Shown: positions 17,302-25,515, counted from the stretch's first letter. The stretch is DNA of 64,000 nt from Neobacillus mesonae (GCA_023715865.1 JAMBOW010000003.1:186001-250000), one strand, 5' to 3'. Notes: generated from the letters alone by a model not told the origin. Made by a program: numbers and translations.

Positions 17302-17601
17302 TTGGCTATTGCAGAAGTAACGATTATTCCGATTGGAACAGGAAGCACAAGTCTGAGTCCTTATGTGGCAGACCTGCAGCGAACTCTTTCTCAGCAGCCC
17401 GGCATTGAATATGAACTCACATCGATGAGCACAATCATTGAGGGGGATTTAGACGCTGTATTTGCGGCCATTCGTGCACTTCATGAGACGCCTTTCAGCT
17501 CAGGCGCACAGCGGGTGTCTACATCGGTTAAGATCGACGACCGTCGCGACAAGCCGTCCTCTAGCAAGCAGAAGCTGGCTTCTGTCAGAGAAAAGCTGTA
17601 A
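17302..17601 (+). CDS. MTH1187-family thiamine-binding protein (YqgV-like)
   Basis: A 99-residue cytoplasmic protein of the DUF77/MTH1187 family, small ferredoxin-like proteins that bind thiamine or related ligands as oligomers. The sequence MAIAEVTIIPIGTGSTSLSPYVADL, then GIEYELTSMSTIIEGDLDAVFAAIRALHETPF, fits the family closely: the conserved GT(x)S-x-S-x-Y loop and the T-x-I-EGD motif are present. The start is TTG at 17302, seven bases after GGGAGGG; an upstream ATT-initiated reading would be unusual. The tail from about residue 82 is polar and basic. The gene appears to stand alone; its upstream region is shared with the divergent nrdAB promoter. Confidence 0.82.
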   Translation: MAIAEVTIIPIGTGSTSLSPYVADLQRTLSQQPGIEYELTSMSTIIEGDLDAVFAAIRALHETPFSSGAQRVSTSVKIDDRRDKPSSSKQKLASVREKL

Positions 17602-17704
17602 ATATAAATCAAGTCCTACTACATGTTGTATATTGTAATGCTGCTGCTGACTAAATGTTCCATCTTGCAGCAAAGTTATGTTGTCTTCTGGACTTTAAGA
17701 GAGA

Positions 17705-17733
17705 TTGACAGAAAAAGGAACTCTATTTATACT
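17705..17733 (+). promoter_or_regulatory. Near-consensus promoter upstream of the sulfatase/transporter operon
   Basis: TTGACA (17705-17710), exactly 17 bases, then TATACT (17728-17733). Transcription would start near 17740 and meet an intrinsic terminator about 50-95 bases later, before the first gene of the operon. Confidence 0.7.
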
Positions 17734-17787
17734 ACTCTTCATAATAAAGCCAATAGGAATAGTTGGATTGCAGACTGGACTAACCGG

Positions 17788-17836
17788 ATGCGCCATTCCA
17801 TACAGAGTAAATCTGTGTGGAGTGTGCGCATTTTTT
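17788..17836 (+). terminator. Intrinsic terminator in the operon leader (attenuator or end of a small RNA)
   Basis: ATGCGC-C-ATTCCA-T-ACAGA pairs with TCTGT-G-TGGAGT-GTGCGCAT around GTAAA, followed by six T and TTTTTG. It lies between a strong promoter and the lipoprotein gene. It may also end transcripts from the thiamine-binding protein gene. Confidence 0.75.
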
Positions 17837-17881
17837 GTTTTTGTCTGAAATATTGGCTAGGAGAGAGGATGAGCACTAGAG

Positions 17882-19438
17882 ATGAGAGATGCAAAGGTCA
17901 CAGCCTGGTTACTGATTCTTACGGCGTTTACTGTTTTTTTGTCGGGATGCGGGGGAGGCTCGGGCACAAATGCTTCAGGAAGCAGTACAGCAGATGAACG
18001 TCTTGAGGTCAGCATCATGACCATTACGCCCAGCGCGACACCGGCAGCAGAGGATAATCCGATCCAGAAGGCGATCGAGGAAGCGACGAATTCCAAGCTG
18101 AACATTCAATGGGTAGCCAACAATGTGTATAAGGAAAAATTGAATTTAACGCTGGCTTCCGGAGATATCCCGGAGCTGATTATGATTAATGACCCTTACG
18201 GAAGTACATTTACTTCAATGGTGAAGCAGGGAGCTTTCTGGGATTTGACTCCATATTATAAGGAGTATCCTAATTTAGTCGACGGCATCCCTGAAGTTGC
18301 CTGGGAGCATACCAAAGCGGCGGATGGCAGCAACTATGGTATCCCTCGTCCACGGGATCCGGATGATGTATCCTTCTTTATCCTTCGCAAGGATTGGTTG
18401 GACGAGCTTGGTTTAAGCGTTCCTACAACTACAGATGAGCTATATGACGTAATGAAGGCGTTTGTCGAGCAGGATCCGGACGGAAACGGGCAGGATGACA
18501 CAGTGGGTATCGCAGCTTACATTGCTCCAGAGGATTTGGGAGGGGGTAATGTTGGCCCAATTCTAGGCGCTATTGATGAATCCTTTACAGGCGTAAGCGG
18601 CGAATGGAAATGGGACGAGGAGGCCGGACAACTTGTCTATACAGCCCTGCTTCCTGAAACAAGAGAAGCTTTAGAGTACTATACCCGTGCATACAAGGAT
18701 AAGCTCCTTCCCGAGGATCTTCTGTCCATGGTCCAGTCACAGGCCCGTGATTTATTTAAGGGCAACAAGGCAGGCATTATCGTGGACAAAAGCGGAACGA
18801 TGCGCAAAATTTATGCCGATGATCTGAAGAAGGTCGACAAGAATTTTAAATATACGGATTTCTACCCTCTAACCACCATTAACGGCTATGTTTCCAAAAG
18901 TGATGGATATAACGGAATACTGGCTATTCCCAAAACGGTCTCTGAAGAAAAAATGAAACAAATCCTCCGGCTGATCAATGACTGGATGGAGCCTGAAGTA
19001 TATAACATTCAAAAGTACGGTATTGAAGGCGTCCATTACACCCTCGATGCAAGCGGCGAGAAGGTACTCAATTCAGAACAGCTGATTGCTGATAATGCTT
19101 CCGATTTTAACCACGTCGTTAACGTGATCACGCTTCCTGTGGACTATACGGGTGAAACAGAAGAGGAAACAGCCGCGAACACGTTCTTCGGACAAGTGAA
19201 AGAAGAGAGAGCGAAACACAGTGTATCCAATATTTCCTCGGGGCTTCAGTCCGAGACAGGGACAGAAATTTTGCCTGATCTAAACAAGCGGATTCAAGAT
19301 TTGAAATCTAAAATCATTCTCGGGCGCGAGCCGATAGAGGCTTGGGATACGTTTGTTCAGACCCTGAAGCAGGATGCGAAGTTCATACAGATGACAGAAG
19401 AAATGACCGCAGCCTATAAACAGAGAGCCGGGCTGTAG
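17882..19438 (+). CDS. Extracellular solute-binding lipoprotein (LplA-like, oligosaccharide ABC transporter)
   Basis: A 518-residue lipoprotein. The signal sequence ends in the lipobox LSGC with the lipid-modified cysteine at residue 23, followed by a Gly/Ser linker. The body fits family 1 solute-binding proteins of the LplA/YtcQ type: KAIEEATNSKLNIQWV, then LASGDIPELIMINDPYGST, YGIPRPRDPDDVSFFILRKDWLDELGL and a calcium-loop-like DPDGNGQDDTVGI. It would capture an oligosaccharide outside the cell for the two permeases that follow. The neighbouring sulfatase suggests a sulfated ligand. The ATG at 17882 is used with a rather distant GGAGAGAGGA. No ATPase gene is present; such systems use a shared MsmX-type ATPase. 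Confidence 0.88.
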   Translation: MRDAKVTAWLLILTAFTVFLSGCGGGSGTNASGSSTADERLEVSIMTITPSATPAAEDNPIQKAIEEATNSKLNIQWVANNVYKEKLNLTLASGDIPELIMINDPYGSTFTSMVKQGAFWDLTPYYKEYPNLVDGIPEVAWEHTKAADGSNYGIPRPRDPDDVSFFILRKDWLDELGLSVPTTTDELYDVMKAFVEQDPDGNGQDDTVGIAAYIAPEDLGGGNVGPILGAIDESFTGVSGEWKWDEEAGQLVYTALLPETREALEYYTRAYKDKLLPEDLLSMVQSQARDLFKGNKAGIIVDKSGTMRKIYADDLKKVDKNFKYTDFYPLTTINGYVSKSDGYNGILAIPKTVSEEKMKQILRLINDWMEPEVYNIQKYGIEGVHYTLDASGEKVLNSEQLIADNASDFNHVVNVITLPVDYTGETEEETAANTFFGQVKEERAKHSVSNISSGLQSETGTEILPDLNKRIQDLKSKIILGREPIEAWDTFVQTLKQDAKFIQMTEEMTAAYKQRAGL

Positions 19439-19459
19439 AACAAAGGAGGCACGCAAGGC

Positions 19460-20437
19460 ATGAAAAATCATTCATCAACATCTGCTCCCGCGCCTTCATC
19501 GCCTCCGGTGCAGAGACCTAAGATCCGGGTCCGGTCCGCTCTTAAATCCAGCCTTCTGCGAGACCGCTCCTTGTACCTCTTGGCACTGCCTGGAATTTTA
19601 TTTTTTCTCGTCTTCAAATATGTACCGATGTGGGGGATTGTTATCTCCTTTCAGGACTATTCTCCGTTTCTCGGAATAATGGACAGCCCGTGGGTTGGTA
19701 TGAAGCATTTTGCTAATTTTTTTGCCAGTCCGGACTTCATGCTCATGCTGCGTAATACGCTGGCGATCAGCTTGCTTAATCTACTGCTATATTTCCCTTT
19801 TCCTATTCTCATTGCACTTTTGCTGAATGAGCTGCGCAGCGCAGCTTACAAGCGGATCGTACAGACGGTCATTTATATGCCCCACTTTTTATCCTGGGTT
19901 ATTATTGCTGGGCTTACGTTCCTTCTCTTCGCAAAGGGAGAAGGTCTGATCAACGATGTACTCGAGTGGCTCGGCAGGCCGAGAACGGATGTAATGACCA
20001 ATCCCGACGCCTTCTGGATTCTCGTCACCCTTCAGTCTATCTGGAAGGAGGGAGGCTGGGGGACCATTGTATTTCTTGCAGCGATCGCCGGCGTCTCTCC
20101 CCAGCTGTATGAGGCTGCCAGAATGGACGGAGCGGGCCGGTTCAGGCAAATATGGCATATCACGCTTCCGGCCATACGACCGGTTATTGTCGTTCTGCTG
20201 ATTCTGCGTCTCGGCGACATTATGGATGTCGGTTTTGAACAGATTTTTCTCATGTATAACGGCGCTGTCTCTGAGGTTGCAGAGGTATTTGACACTTATG
20301 TATACCGAACGGGAATTACACAGGGTAAGTTCAGCTACAGCACGGCCGTAGGCTTGTTCAAATCCCTGGTCGGGCTGGTGCTTGTGGTTGTAACGAACAG
20401 GCTGGCGAAGAGGCTCGGTGAAGAGGGAGTTTACTGA
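19460..20437 (+). CDS. LplB-like ABC transporter permease
   Basis: A 325-residue binding-protein-dependent permease with a polar, Pro-rich N-terminal tail of about 30 residues and six membrane segments. LYLLALPGILFFLVFKYVPMWGIVISFQDY is the characteristic start of the LplB/YtcP-partner family, and the EAA loop reads YEAARMDGAGRFRQIWHITLPAIRPV near residues 217-242. The C-terminus (GLFKSLVGLVLVVVTNRLAKRLGEEGVY) is standard. ATG follows AAAGGAGGC, 21 bases after the lipoprotein stop, and its stop lies 13 bases before the next permease start, so the operon is tight. Confidence 0.92.
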   Translation: MKNHSSTSAPAPSSPPVQRPKIRVRSALKSSLLRDRSLYLLALPGILFFLVFKYVPMWGIVISFQDYSPFLGIMDSPWVGMKHFANFFASPDFMLMLRNTLAISLLNLLLYFPFPILIALLLNELRSAAYKRIVQTVIYMPHFLSWVIIAGLTFLLFAKGEGLINDVLEWLGRPRTDVMTNPDAFWILVTLQSIWKEGGWGTIVFLAAIAGVSPQLYEAARMDGAGRFRQIWHITLPAIRPVIVVLLILRLGDIMDVGFEQIFLMYNGAVSEVAEVFDTYVYRTGITQGKFSYSTAVGLFKSLVGLVLVVVTNRLAKRLGEEGVY

Positions 20438-20450
20438 AAGGGGAGAGGAC

Positions 20451-21320
20451 ATGAAGCGAAGTGCTGCGGAAAAAACGTTCAACATCGTCAATGTGCTGCT
20501 GCTCGGTGTGCTCGCACTTGCCACTTTTTTTCCAATCTATTATGTTTTGGTTGTATCCTTTACAGACCCCGCTGAATTTCTGCAGAAAAAAATCGTGCTG
20601 TTTCCTGAAAAGTGGTCCTTTGATGCGTATGCTTACTTGCTGTCGACGGAGACTTTCCCGCGCTCTTTAGGCAACAGCGCATTTCTGGCAACGGTGGGTA
20701 CCTTATGCAGTCTGGCCGTATCCTCCTCGTTTGCCTATGCGTTATCGCAAAAGCGTTTGAGGTTTAGGCGGGCACTGATGCTCATGGTACTTCTCACCAT
20801 ATTGTTCAGCCCGGGCATCATTCCAAATTATTTGCTTGTGCGGGAGCTGGGTCTCATCAACAATATCTGGGCACTGATCATTCCAAGCCTTGCCAACGGA
20901 TGGACCGTGCTGCTGATGAAAAATTTCTTTGATGGTATTCCGGCAGAACTAAGCGAATCGGCTGCTATGGATGGGAGCGGAGCTATTCGCACCTGGGTGC
21001 AGGTTATTCTGCCTTTATCGCTGCCTGCCCTCGCCGCCTTCGGACTGTTTTTTGCCGTTGGCTATTGGAACCAGTTCTTTCTCGCACTGCTCTATCTGAA
21101 TGATGCTAAACAGTGGCCTATTCAGGTGCTCCTGCAAAACATGCTCTTAAGCTCATCAACGACCGACCTCGTCGGACCGGACCAGTATATCGAGACACCC
21201 CCGACCGAGATGCTGAAGATGGCATCCGTTATTATCGCAATTCTGCCGATTATGCTCATCTATCCTTTCCTTCAGAAGCATTTTGCCAAAGGGGCCTTGG
21301 TCGGTTCGGTCAAAGGATAA
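20451..21320 (+). CDS. LplC/YtcP-like ABC transporter permease
   Basis: The second permease subunit, 289 residues with six membrane segments. Typical blocks are FPIYYVLVVSFTDPAEFLQ, the mid-protein LSPGIIPNYLLVRELGLINNIWALIIPSL-type sequence (here FSPGIIPNYLLVRELGL), the EAA loop ELSESAAMDGSGAIRTWVQVILPLSLPALA, and the family ending YPFLQKHFAKGALVGSVKG. The chosen ATG at 20451 follows AAAGGGGAGAGGAC; an in-frame GTG at 20418 lies inside the preceding gene. It is cotranscribed with the lipoprotein and LplB-like genes and with the sulfatase gene that begins 22 bases later. Confidence 0.92.
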   Translation: MKRSAAEKTFNIVNVLLLGVLALATFFPIYYVLVVSFTDPAEFLQKKIVLFPEKWSFDAYAYLLSTETFPRSLGNSAFLATVGTLCSLAVSSSFAYALSQKRLRFRRALMLMVLLTILFSPGIIPNYLLVRELGLINNIWALIIPSLANGWTVLLMKNFFDGIPAELSESAAMDGSGAIRTWVQVILPLSLPALAAFGLFFAVGYWNQFFLALLYLNDAKQWPIQVLLQNMLLSSSTTDLVGPDQYIETPPTEMLKMASVIIAILPIMLIYPFLQKHFAKGALVGSVKG

Positions 21321-21342
21321 GTTCCAAGTCACAGGAGAAAGG

Positions 21343-22869
21343 ATGAAAGGGAAGATGTCTAAGCAAAAGCCCAATATTATCTTTTTCATGACAGATCAGC
21401 AGCGCTGGGATTGCATCGGAAAGTTTAACGAACATATTCGTACGCCTAATCTTGATCGTTTAGTTGCCGAAGGCATTACATACGGCCAGGCCGTATGCCA
21501 GTCCCCGATGTGTGTGCCGAGTCGTACTTCCATGATGTTTGGGTACTATCCATCCCAGACCGGAGTAAGGACTAATTACGGGGGGATTTATGACGAGGAC
21601 AAACTGCCCTCAGACCCGCTTCCGGAGCTAATGCGTAAAGCAGGGTATCAGACGGCGGGATTCGGGAAGACGCATTGGAATCACGGCGAGCGGGCGGAGA
21701 TCCCCTCTACCCGGGGGTTCGAAGTGAGGGCCGTAGGACTTGCACGAAACAGCGGTCACTACGAGGAAAATGCAGTCATGATGGGAGACACCCATCCGGA
21801 GTATCTGGAGGCCTACAGCAGGGAAACGGCTCATTTTGGCGGGGGTGAAGAGAACATTCACGGCTATATTGGAATGACAAGCGAAGTTCCGATGGAGCAG
21901 CACCGCGACGGATGGGTAGCGGAGCAAAGCCTAAAGTTTCTTGATGAAGGCGTAGATCCGGAGCGTCCGCTCTTTTTTTACCTTTCTTTCCTTAAACCAC
22001 ATGCCGGGTTTAACGTTCCCAAGGCTTTCGAGGATTTATATTCAATAGAGGATATTCCAGATATCCCGCAGCCGCCCTGGCTCGATGAAGGGAATACGCA
22101 TCTCTCTGCTTCCGACGATCTGAATGCACGCAGCAGGCAATCCTATCTGGACAAGAAGGAAGTGTTTCTTGCCATGAGCGAGCAGGAGCGCAGGCGAACA
22201 ACGCTGAGGTATTTCGCCAATTGTTCATGGCTCGATCATTACTTTGGCCTTGCTCTGGAGAAATTAGAACGGATGGGCAGGCTGAAAGAGGCGCTGATCG
22301 TGTTTGTTTCAGATCATGGAGAGATGCTGGGTGAACGGCAGTTTCGATTCTCCAAATATAATTTATATGACGCAAGCGTCCGGGTCCCTATGATTTTATC
22401 GGGCTCATGGATTCCAGAAGAACGATGGGGGAGTATCGATGACCGCCCGGCAGAGCTTGTCGATCTCGTTCCGACGCTGACTGAAGCTGCAGGAATGCCG
22501 CGTAATCCGATGCTTCCCGGATTCGATCTGCTTGGCGAGACAAGGAGGAAAGGGACATTTTGCGAGTTTCATGGAAAAGGAGTAACTGCTCCACATTCAG
22601 CTCCGGCCTTTATGTGGCGAACAAAGGAATGGAAGCTGATCCTGTATATCGAGGGTTCAGTCCGAGATGCTGCTGCAAGAGTTGATGAGACAAGAGGGGA
22701 ACTGTATGACCTTGCTGCCGATCCCGGTGAGTGGGTTAACTTGTATGGCGAAGAGCAGCATGCTGCTACGAGAGAACGATTAAAAACAGAGCTCTTAATG
22801 CATCTTGCCGTCTCTTGGTCAAAAGGGCCAGTGCTCTATGATAAAGGCGGCATGGCTCCGCTTGGTTAA
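21343..22869 (+). CDS. Sulfatase (alkaline phosphatase superfamily), Cys type
   Basis: A 508-residue sulfatase that hydrolyses sulfate esters. The active-site signature is complete: C57-V-P-S-R in SPMCVPSRTSMMFGYYPSQTGV, where the cysteine must be oxidised to formylglycine by a separate maturase. Metal-binding residues are visible in IIFFMTDQQRWDC (Asp) and VSDHGEMLGER (Asp-His). There is no signal peptide, so it acts in the cytoplasm, after uptake of the substrate by the ABC transporter encoded just upstream. The start at ATG 21343 is five bases from AGGAG; ATG 21355 is an alternative. Arylsulfatase, choline-sulfatase or glycan sulfatase cannot be separated by reading, but context favours a sulfated carbohydrate. 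Confidence 0.9.
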   Translation: MKGKMSKQKPNIIFFMTDQQRWDCIGKFNEHIRTPNLDRLVAEGITYGQAVCQSPMCVPSRTSMMFGYYPSQTGVRTNYGGIYDEDKLPSDPLPELMRKAGYQTAGFGKTHWNHGERAEIPSTRGFEVRAVGLARNSGHYEENAVMMGDTHPEYLEAYSRETAHFGGGEENIHGYIGMTSEVPMEQHRDGWVAEQSLKFLDEGVDPERPLFFYLSFLKPHAGFNVPKAFEDLYSIEDIPDIPQPPWLDEGNTHLSASDDLNARSRQSYLDKKEVFLAMSEQERRRTTLRYFANCSWLDHYFGLALEKLERMGRLKEALIVFVSDHGEMLGERQFRFSKYNLYDASVRVPMILSGSWIPEERWGSIDDRPAELVDLVPTLTEAAGMPRNPMLPGFDLLGETRRKGTFCEFHGKGVTAPHSAPAFMWRTKEWKLILYIEGSVRDAAARVDETRGELYDLAADPGEWVNLYGEEQHAATRERLKTELLMHLAVSWSKGPVLYDKGGMAPLG

Positions 22870-22967
22870 ACAAAAAATGGGCTGATGCGGATTTATATAG
22901 CAAGATGAAGGAAATAGGCATATACCGTGTATAGATTATTTTCTTTACACGAAAGGATGTATCGAAC

Positions 22968-23435
22968 ATGTCTGTATATCTTTTGCCGTCAAATTTCTTT
23001 CAGGATGAAATTAACCGGGGCCGTACAGGGCATTATTATCGGTCGGTCATTCCAGGGTACGGCCAGGTAACCTGGCAGCTGCTTGGCTATGCTCCCCCGG
23101 TTCCTCCGAATACAAGCGGAATTGTCAGCTTGAATCTTGTGCTTCCGAACGGCTCGGTTCAATTTATGCAGGTAAGCAATGTGGATATTATAGGCGCGCA
23201 GTATCTTGGACCGACTTTACCTACTCCAACGCCATTGCCTGCCCCGACTCCTCCTCCTAGACCGCCATACTGCAGCTTTATGTGGTGGCTTCCGGAATGC
23301 CAAGGTCCTGGCAGCGGAGGAATTGGCGGAGGTTTTGGAGGAGGCTTTGGTGGATTTGGAGGTTCACGAGGCAATATAGGTGTGCCTAGAAACTGCAGAT
23401 GTGCCTGCGTCACTCCGGTTTATTATTACCGTTAA
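22968..23435 (+). CDS. Small Pro- and Gly-rich protein of unknown function
   Basis: Not recognised as a known family. The 155-residue protein has an N-terminal beta-rich domain (VYLLPSNFFQDEINRGRTGHYYRSVIPGYGQ... to about residue 85), a proline/threonine linker of alternating TP and PP, an aromatic-cysteine patch (YCSFMWWLPEC), a Gly-rich stretch built of GGGFGG units, and a Cys-rich end (CRCACVTPVYYYR). No signal peptide is seen. The composition suggests a structural protein, perhaps of the spore coat; that is inference from composition and from nearby sporulation-type genes. ATG follows GAAAGGA at ten bases. A terminator follows. Confidence 0.7.
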   Translation: MSVYLLPSNFFQDEINRGRTGHYYRSVIPGYGQVTWQLLGYAPPVPPNTSGIVSLNLVLPNGSVQFMQVSNVDIIGAQYLGPTLPTPTPLPAPTPPPRPPYCSFMWWLPECQGPGSGGIGGGFGGGFGGFGGSRGNIGVPRNCRCACVTPVYYYR

Positions 23436-23444
23436 AGCTAAAAA

Positions 23445-23480
23445 AGAAGAAGCGGCCGCATATTGCAGTCGCTTCTTTGT
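23445..23480 (+). terminator. Intrinsic terminator
   Basis: AAGAAGCG pairs with CGCTTCTT across a 15-base loop that itself contains a GC-rich GCGGCCGC, followed by TTGTCTTG. Confidence 0.65.
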
Positions 23481-23558
23481 CTTGTTTATCCATTTATGTA
23501 AAGTTATCGTATAGTAATTTATTATTATGATTATTTGGGCTTAATCCTGCATTCTAGT

Positions 23559-23756
23559 CTAGAAATGAGCTGCTACAATGGTCGAAGAGTGTTTGATATC
23601 ATTTATGTTTGCCCATACCCGTCCTTGGTCACATATGATCACGAGGCTCTCTGCATCGGGGCTTATCTCTATTTCCCCGACATAGGATGTGCCGTTCTGC
23701 ATGACGAGACATACACTATATCCTTTATCTACAGCATACTTAAGCGTGTGTAACAC
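23559..23756 (-). CDS. Small hypothetical protein
   Basis: A 65-residue soluble protein from GTG at 23756, six bases after a good GGAGGG; the frame opens a little earlier without a binding site. The sequence (MLHTLKYAVDKGYSVCLVMQ, then NGTSYVGEIEISPDAESLVI) reads as a small beta barrel, resembling short regulatory or YolD-type folds, but I cannot name a family. An open frame on the plus strand over the same bases lacks a binding site and is rejected. It lies alone in a region of small genes. Confidence 0.5.
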   Translation of the reverse strand: MLHTLKYAVDKGYSVCLVMQNGTSYVGEIEISPDAESLVIICDQGRVWANINDIKHSSTIVAAHF

Positions 23757-24038
23757 TAAAATCCCTCCATTCCAAAAAAATAACATAACCTATGTATCGA
23801 CCGGATGGTCGCAAATGATAATAATGGAACAAAAAAACAATTAAGTAATTAGATTATACTTAAATTTAAGATAAATTACACCATTCAATTTGATCTGCGC
23901 AAACATAAAATACGGGACGGGTTCGTATGAAAAACGATCAAACCAATCCCGCTATGCATGGGTATGGTAAAAGGTATTGCCTATGTCAAATACTGAGGGC
24001 TCGCATAAACTACTCTAGATGCTGCAATGTGTTTTATA

Positions 24039-24233
24039 TTAAGTGATAACCTCAGTTACATTCGGAATATGCAGATCTTTTAAAGCTATATAAAGACCAA
24101 TCCCTGCAGCTATAAAAGCAAGTATGGCAGCGACTAGTGCTAAGTATTCGATTTTATTCTCTGCAGCTTCGTAATTGGAATGACTGTTACCATTATTGCT
24201 TCTGTTCTTGCTCGATATGCTGCTCTTTTTCAT
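24039..24233 (-). CDS. Small single-span membrane protein
   Basis: A 64-residue protein with a polar, Ser/Asn-rich N-terminal third (MKKSSISSKNRSNNGNSHSN), a charged turn and one membrane helix (EYLALVAAILAFIAAGIGLYIAL), then a short polar end. ATG is preceded by GAGGGTGACGTATAC. The layout is common among small Bacillales membrane proteins of unknown function, some of them sporulation-specific. Nothing in the sequence identifies its job. Confidence 0.5.
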   Translation of the reverse strand: MKKSSISSKNRSNNGNSHSNYEAAENKIEYLALVAAILAFIAAGIGLYIALKDLHIPNVTEVIT

Positions 24234-24355
24234 GTATACGTCACCCTCTTTACTGAATTCCCTCAGTTCTTTCTTCCAGTTTATGAATGCTTATAGGAAG
24301 GCGTTCTAAAAAAGGGTGCTTTCCTAAATCACACAGTTTGAAAGGAGAGAAACTC

Positions 24356-24934
24356 GTGAAGAATCAACGAACCCGCTCGAAAATGAAGGCTTCTAGAACG
24401 CAGATCAGAAAAAAGACAAAGAAGCCAAAGAAGAGCGAGGCAGCCTCAAATCTATTTTCCTTCATCCCGCCTAAGCTGCTTGAGAACCTGACTTCAGAAC
24501 AATTTTTTGCACTCTGTACAACGTTAGTGGATATGAAAGACGGCGTCGTCGAAATGTATAATGATGTGAAGCCCGAGAAAAAACAGAGAATTCATAGTCT
24601 TATGGTGCAGCTCCTTGAACAATCCGACAAGCTTAATCTTCCTAAAGAGTATAAATCTGCGTTAGGAGGACTGCATCAGAGATTGAAAAAAATGAATTCG
24701 AACGCTTCCGCTCCCATAAGCATGAATCATAATCCCCAAGCACTGCCGCATCATCAAGTAACTCCGTATGGAACACCTCCTCATCCCGGACCGTACCTTT
24801 CGCCGCAACCTAATGGGCATCATCCTCATCCGCCGCATCCAAACGGACCTCATCCAAACGGACCTCATCCAAATGCAGGGTCCCATTATCCGTTCCAACC
24901 GCATGGTCCACAGTATCACGGAGAGGACTGGTAA
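24356..24934 (+). CDS. Hypothetical protein with His/Pro/Asn/Gly-rich repeat tail
   Basis: A 192-residue protein in three parts: a very basic N-terminus (about 1-35, rich in Lys and Arg), a helical middle (FSFIPPKLLENLTSEQFFALC to GGLHQRLKKM, about 36-115), and a low-complexity tail rich in His, Pro, Asn and Gly with HPNGP repeats. The repeats are also visible in the DNA as 15-base units (24838-24876). Start is GTG at 24356 behind AAAGGAGA; the frame opens upstream without a site. I do not know the family. The His-rich tail could bind metal, and the setting among YjcZ-type genes suggests a spore structural role; both are inference. Confidence 0.6.
   Translation: MKNQRTRSKMKASRTQIRKKTKKPKKSEAASNLFSFIPPKLLENLTSEQFFALCTTLVDMKDGVVEMYNDVKPEKKQRIHSLMVQLLEQSDKLNLPKEYKSALGGLHQRLKKMNSNASAPISMNHNPQALPHHQVTPYGTPPHPGPYLSPQPNGHHPHPPHPNGPHPNGPHPNAGSHYPFQPHGPQYHGEDW
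24838..24876 (+). repeat. 15-bp tandem repeat inside the His/Pro-rich gene
   Basis: Units of CCAAACGGACCTCAT follow one another about two and a half times and encode the HPNGP repeats. They are in frame, so copy number can change without breaking the gene. Confidence 0.7.
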
Positions 24935-25056
24935 TCGGCATGGAAGGACGGTTGACCTGAAAGTGAAGATTAAGGAAAAAAGGGGTAAAAAGCCCGGTCG
25001 AAAAGCAGCTGAACAACATATGGTATGGATGTAGTACAAAGAAAGGAGGAGTTACG

Positions 25057-25185
25057 ATGAGTGATTATGGATACGGCGGTCAAGTAGGTGGCTTCAGCGG
25101 CTACGATCATGGGAAAAACAACATCGGTGCAATCTTGGTATTGTTCATTCTCTTGGTTATTATCATTAAAGCATTCTGTTACTAA
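25057..25185 (+). CDS. YjcZ-family small sporulation protein
   Basis: A 42-residue protein: a short Gly/Tyr-rich head (MSDYGYGGQVGGFSGYDHG) and a single hydrophobic helix (NIGAILVLFILLVIIIKAF) ending CY. This head plus helix arrangement is the YjcZ family pattern, whose members are numerous in Bacillales and are associated with the sporulating cell; the exact role is unknown. It starts at ATG eight bases after AAAGGAGGA, an excellent site, and begins about 120 bases after the His/Pro-rich gene. A perfect 10-bp stem-loop follows. Confidence 0.75.
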   Translation: MSDYGYGGQVGGFSGYDHGKNNIGAILVLFILLVIIIKAFCY

Positions 25186-25210
25186 TCATTTGACCATGAT
25201 ATAACCTTTA

Positions 25211-25238
25211 AGGCCTGCCTATTCGTTTAGGCAGGCCT
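25211..25238 (+). terminator. Stem-loop, possible terminator
   Basis: AGGCCTGCCT and AGGCAGGCCT form a perfect 10-bp stem around an 8-base loop, but no clear T run follows, so termination is uncertain. Confidence 0.45.
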
Positions 25239-25386
25239 AAAGTGCTTATACAGCAGCCTGCCTCCCTGTCTTTAGCTCATTGTCAGATATTTACCTATGG
25301 GAAACAGACAACTGCTCGGGTCCAGAAGGGAAGGTTTTACATACCATTAAAAGAGAGGGATAGGCGCTTAAATGGGGGGAGTTAAA

Positions 25387-25500
25387 ATGGGTGAGCATAT
25401 TGGCGGTGCAGCGAGTCATTGTATTTTCATGATCCTTGTTCTCTACATCCTCTTGGTCTTGGTTTTGATTACAGGAGCATTCTTTGGGAGGTTTCATTGA
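25387..25500 (+). CDS. Second YjcZ-like small membrane protein
   Basis: A 37-residue protein, MGEHIGGAASHC followed by a hydrophobic helix (IFMILVLYILLVLVLITGAFF) and the end GRFH. The ATG is preceded by GGGGGGAGTTAAA, a good binding site, and the layout matches the previous YjcZ-type gene. It ends 15 bases before a terminator. The call rests on composition and neighbours. Confidence 0.6.
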   Translation: MGEHIGGAASHCIFMILVLYILLVLVLITGAFFGRFH

Positions 25501-25515
25501 GGATAGACATTAGAC

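Noticed and set aside
23535-23753. 72-codon open frame on the plus strand
   Set aside because: It lacks a ribosome binding site; the opposite strand has an open frame with GGAGGG at the right distance from a GTG.
24838-24876. CRISPR-like repeat
   Set aside because: Units are 15 bp, contiguous without spacers and code for a peptide repeat in frame.
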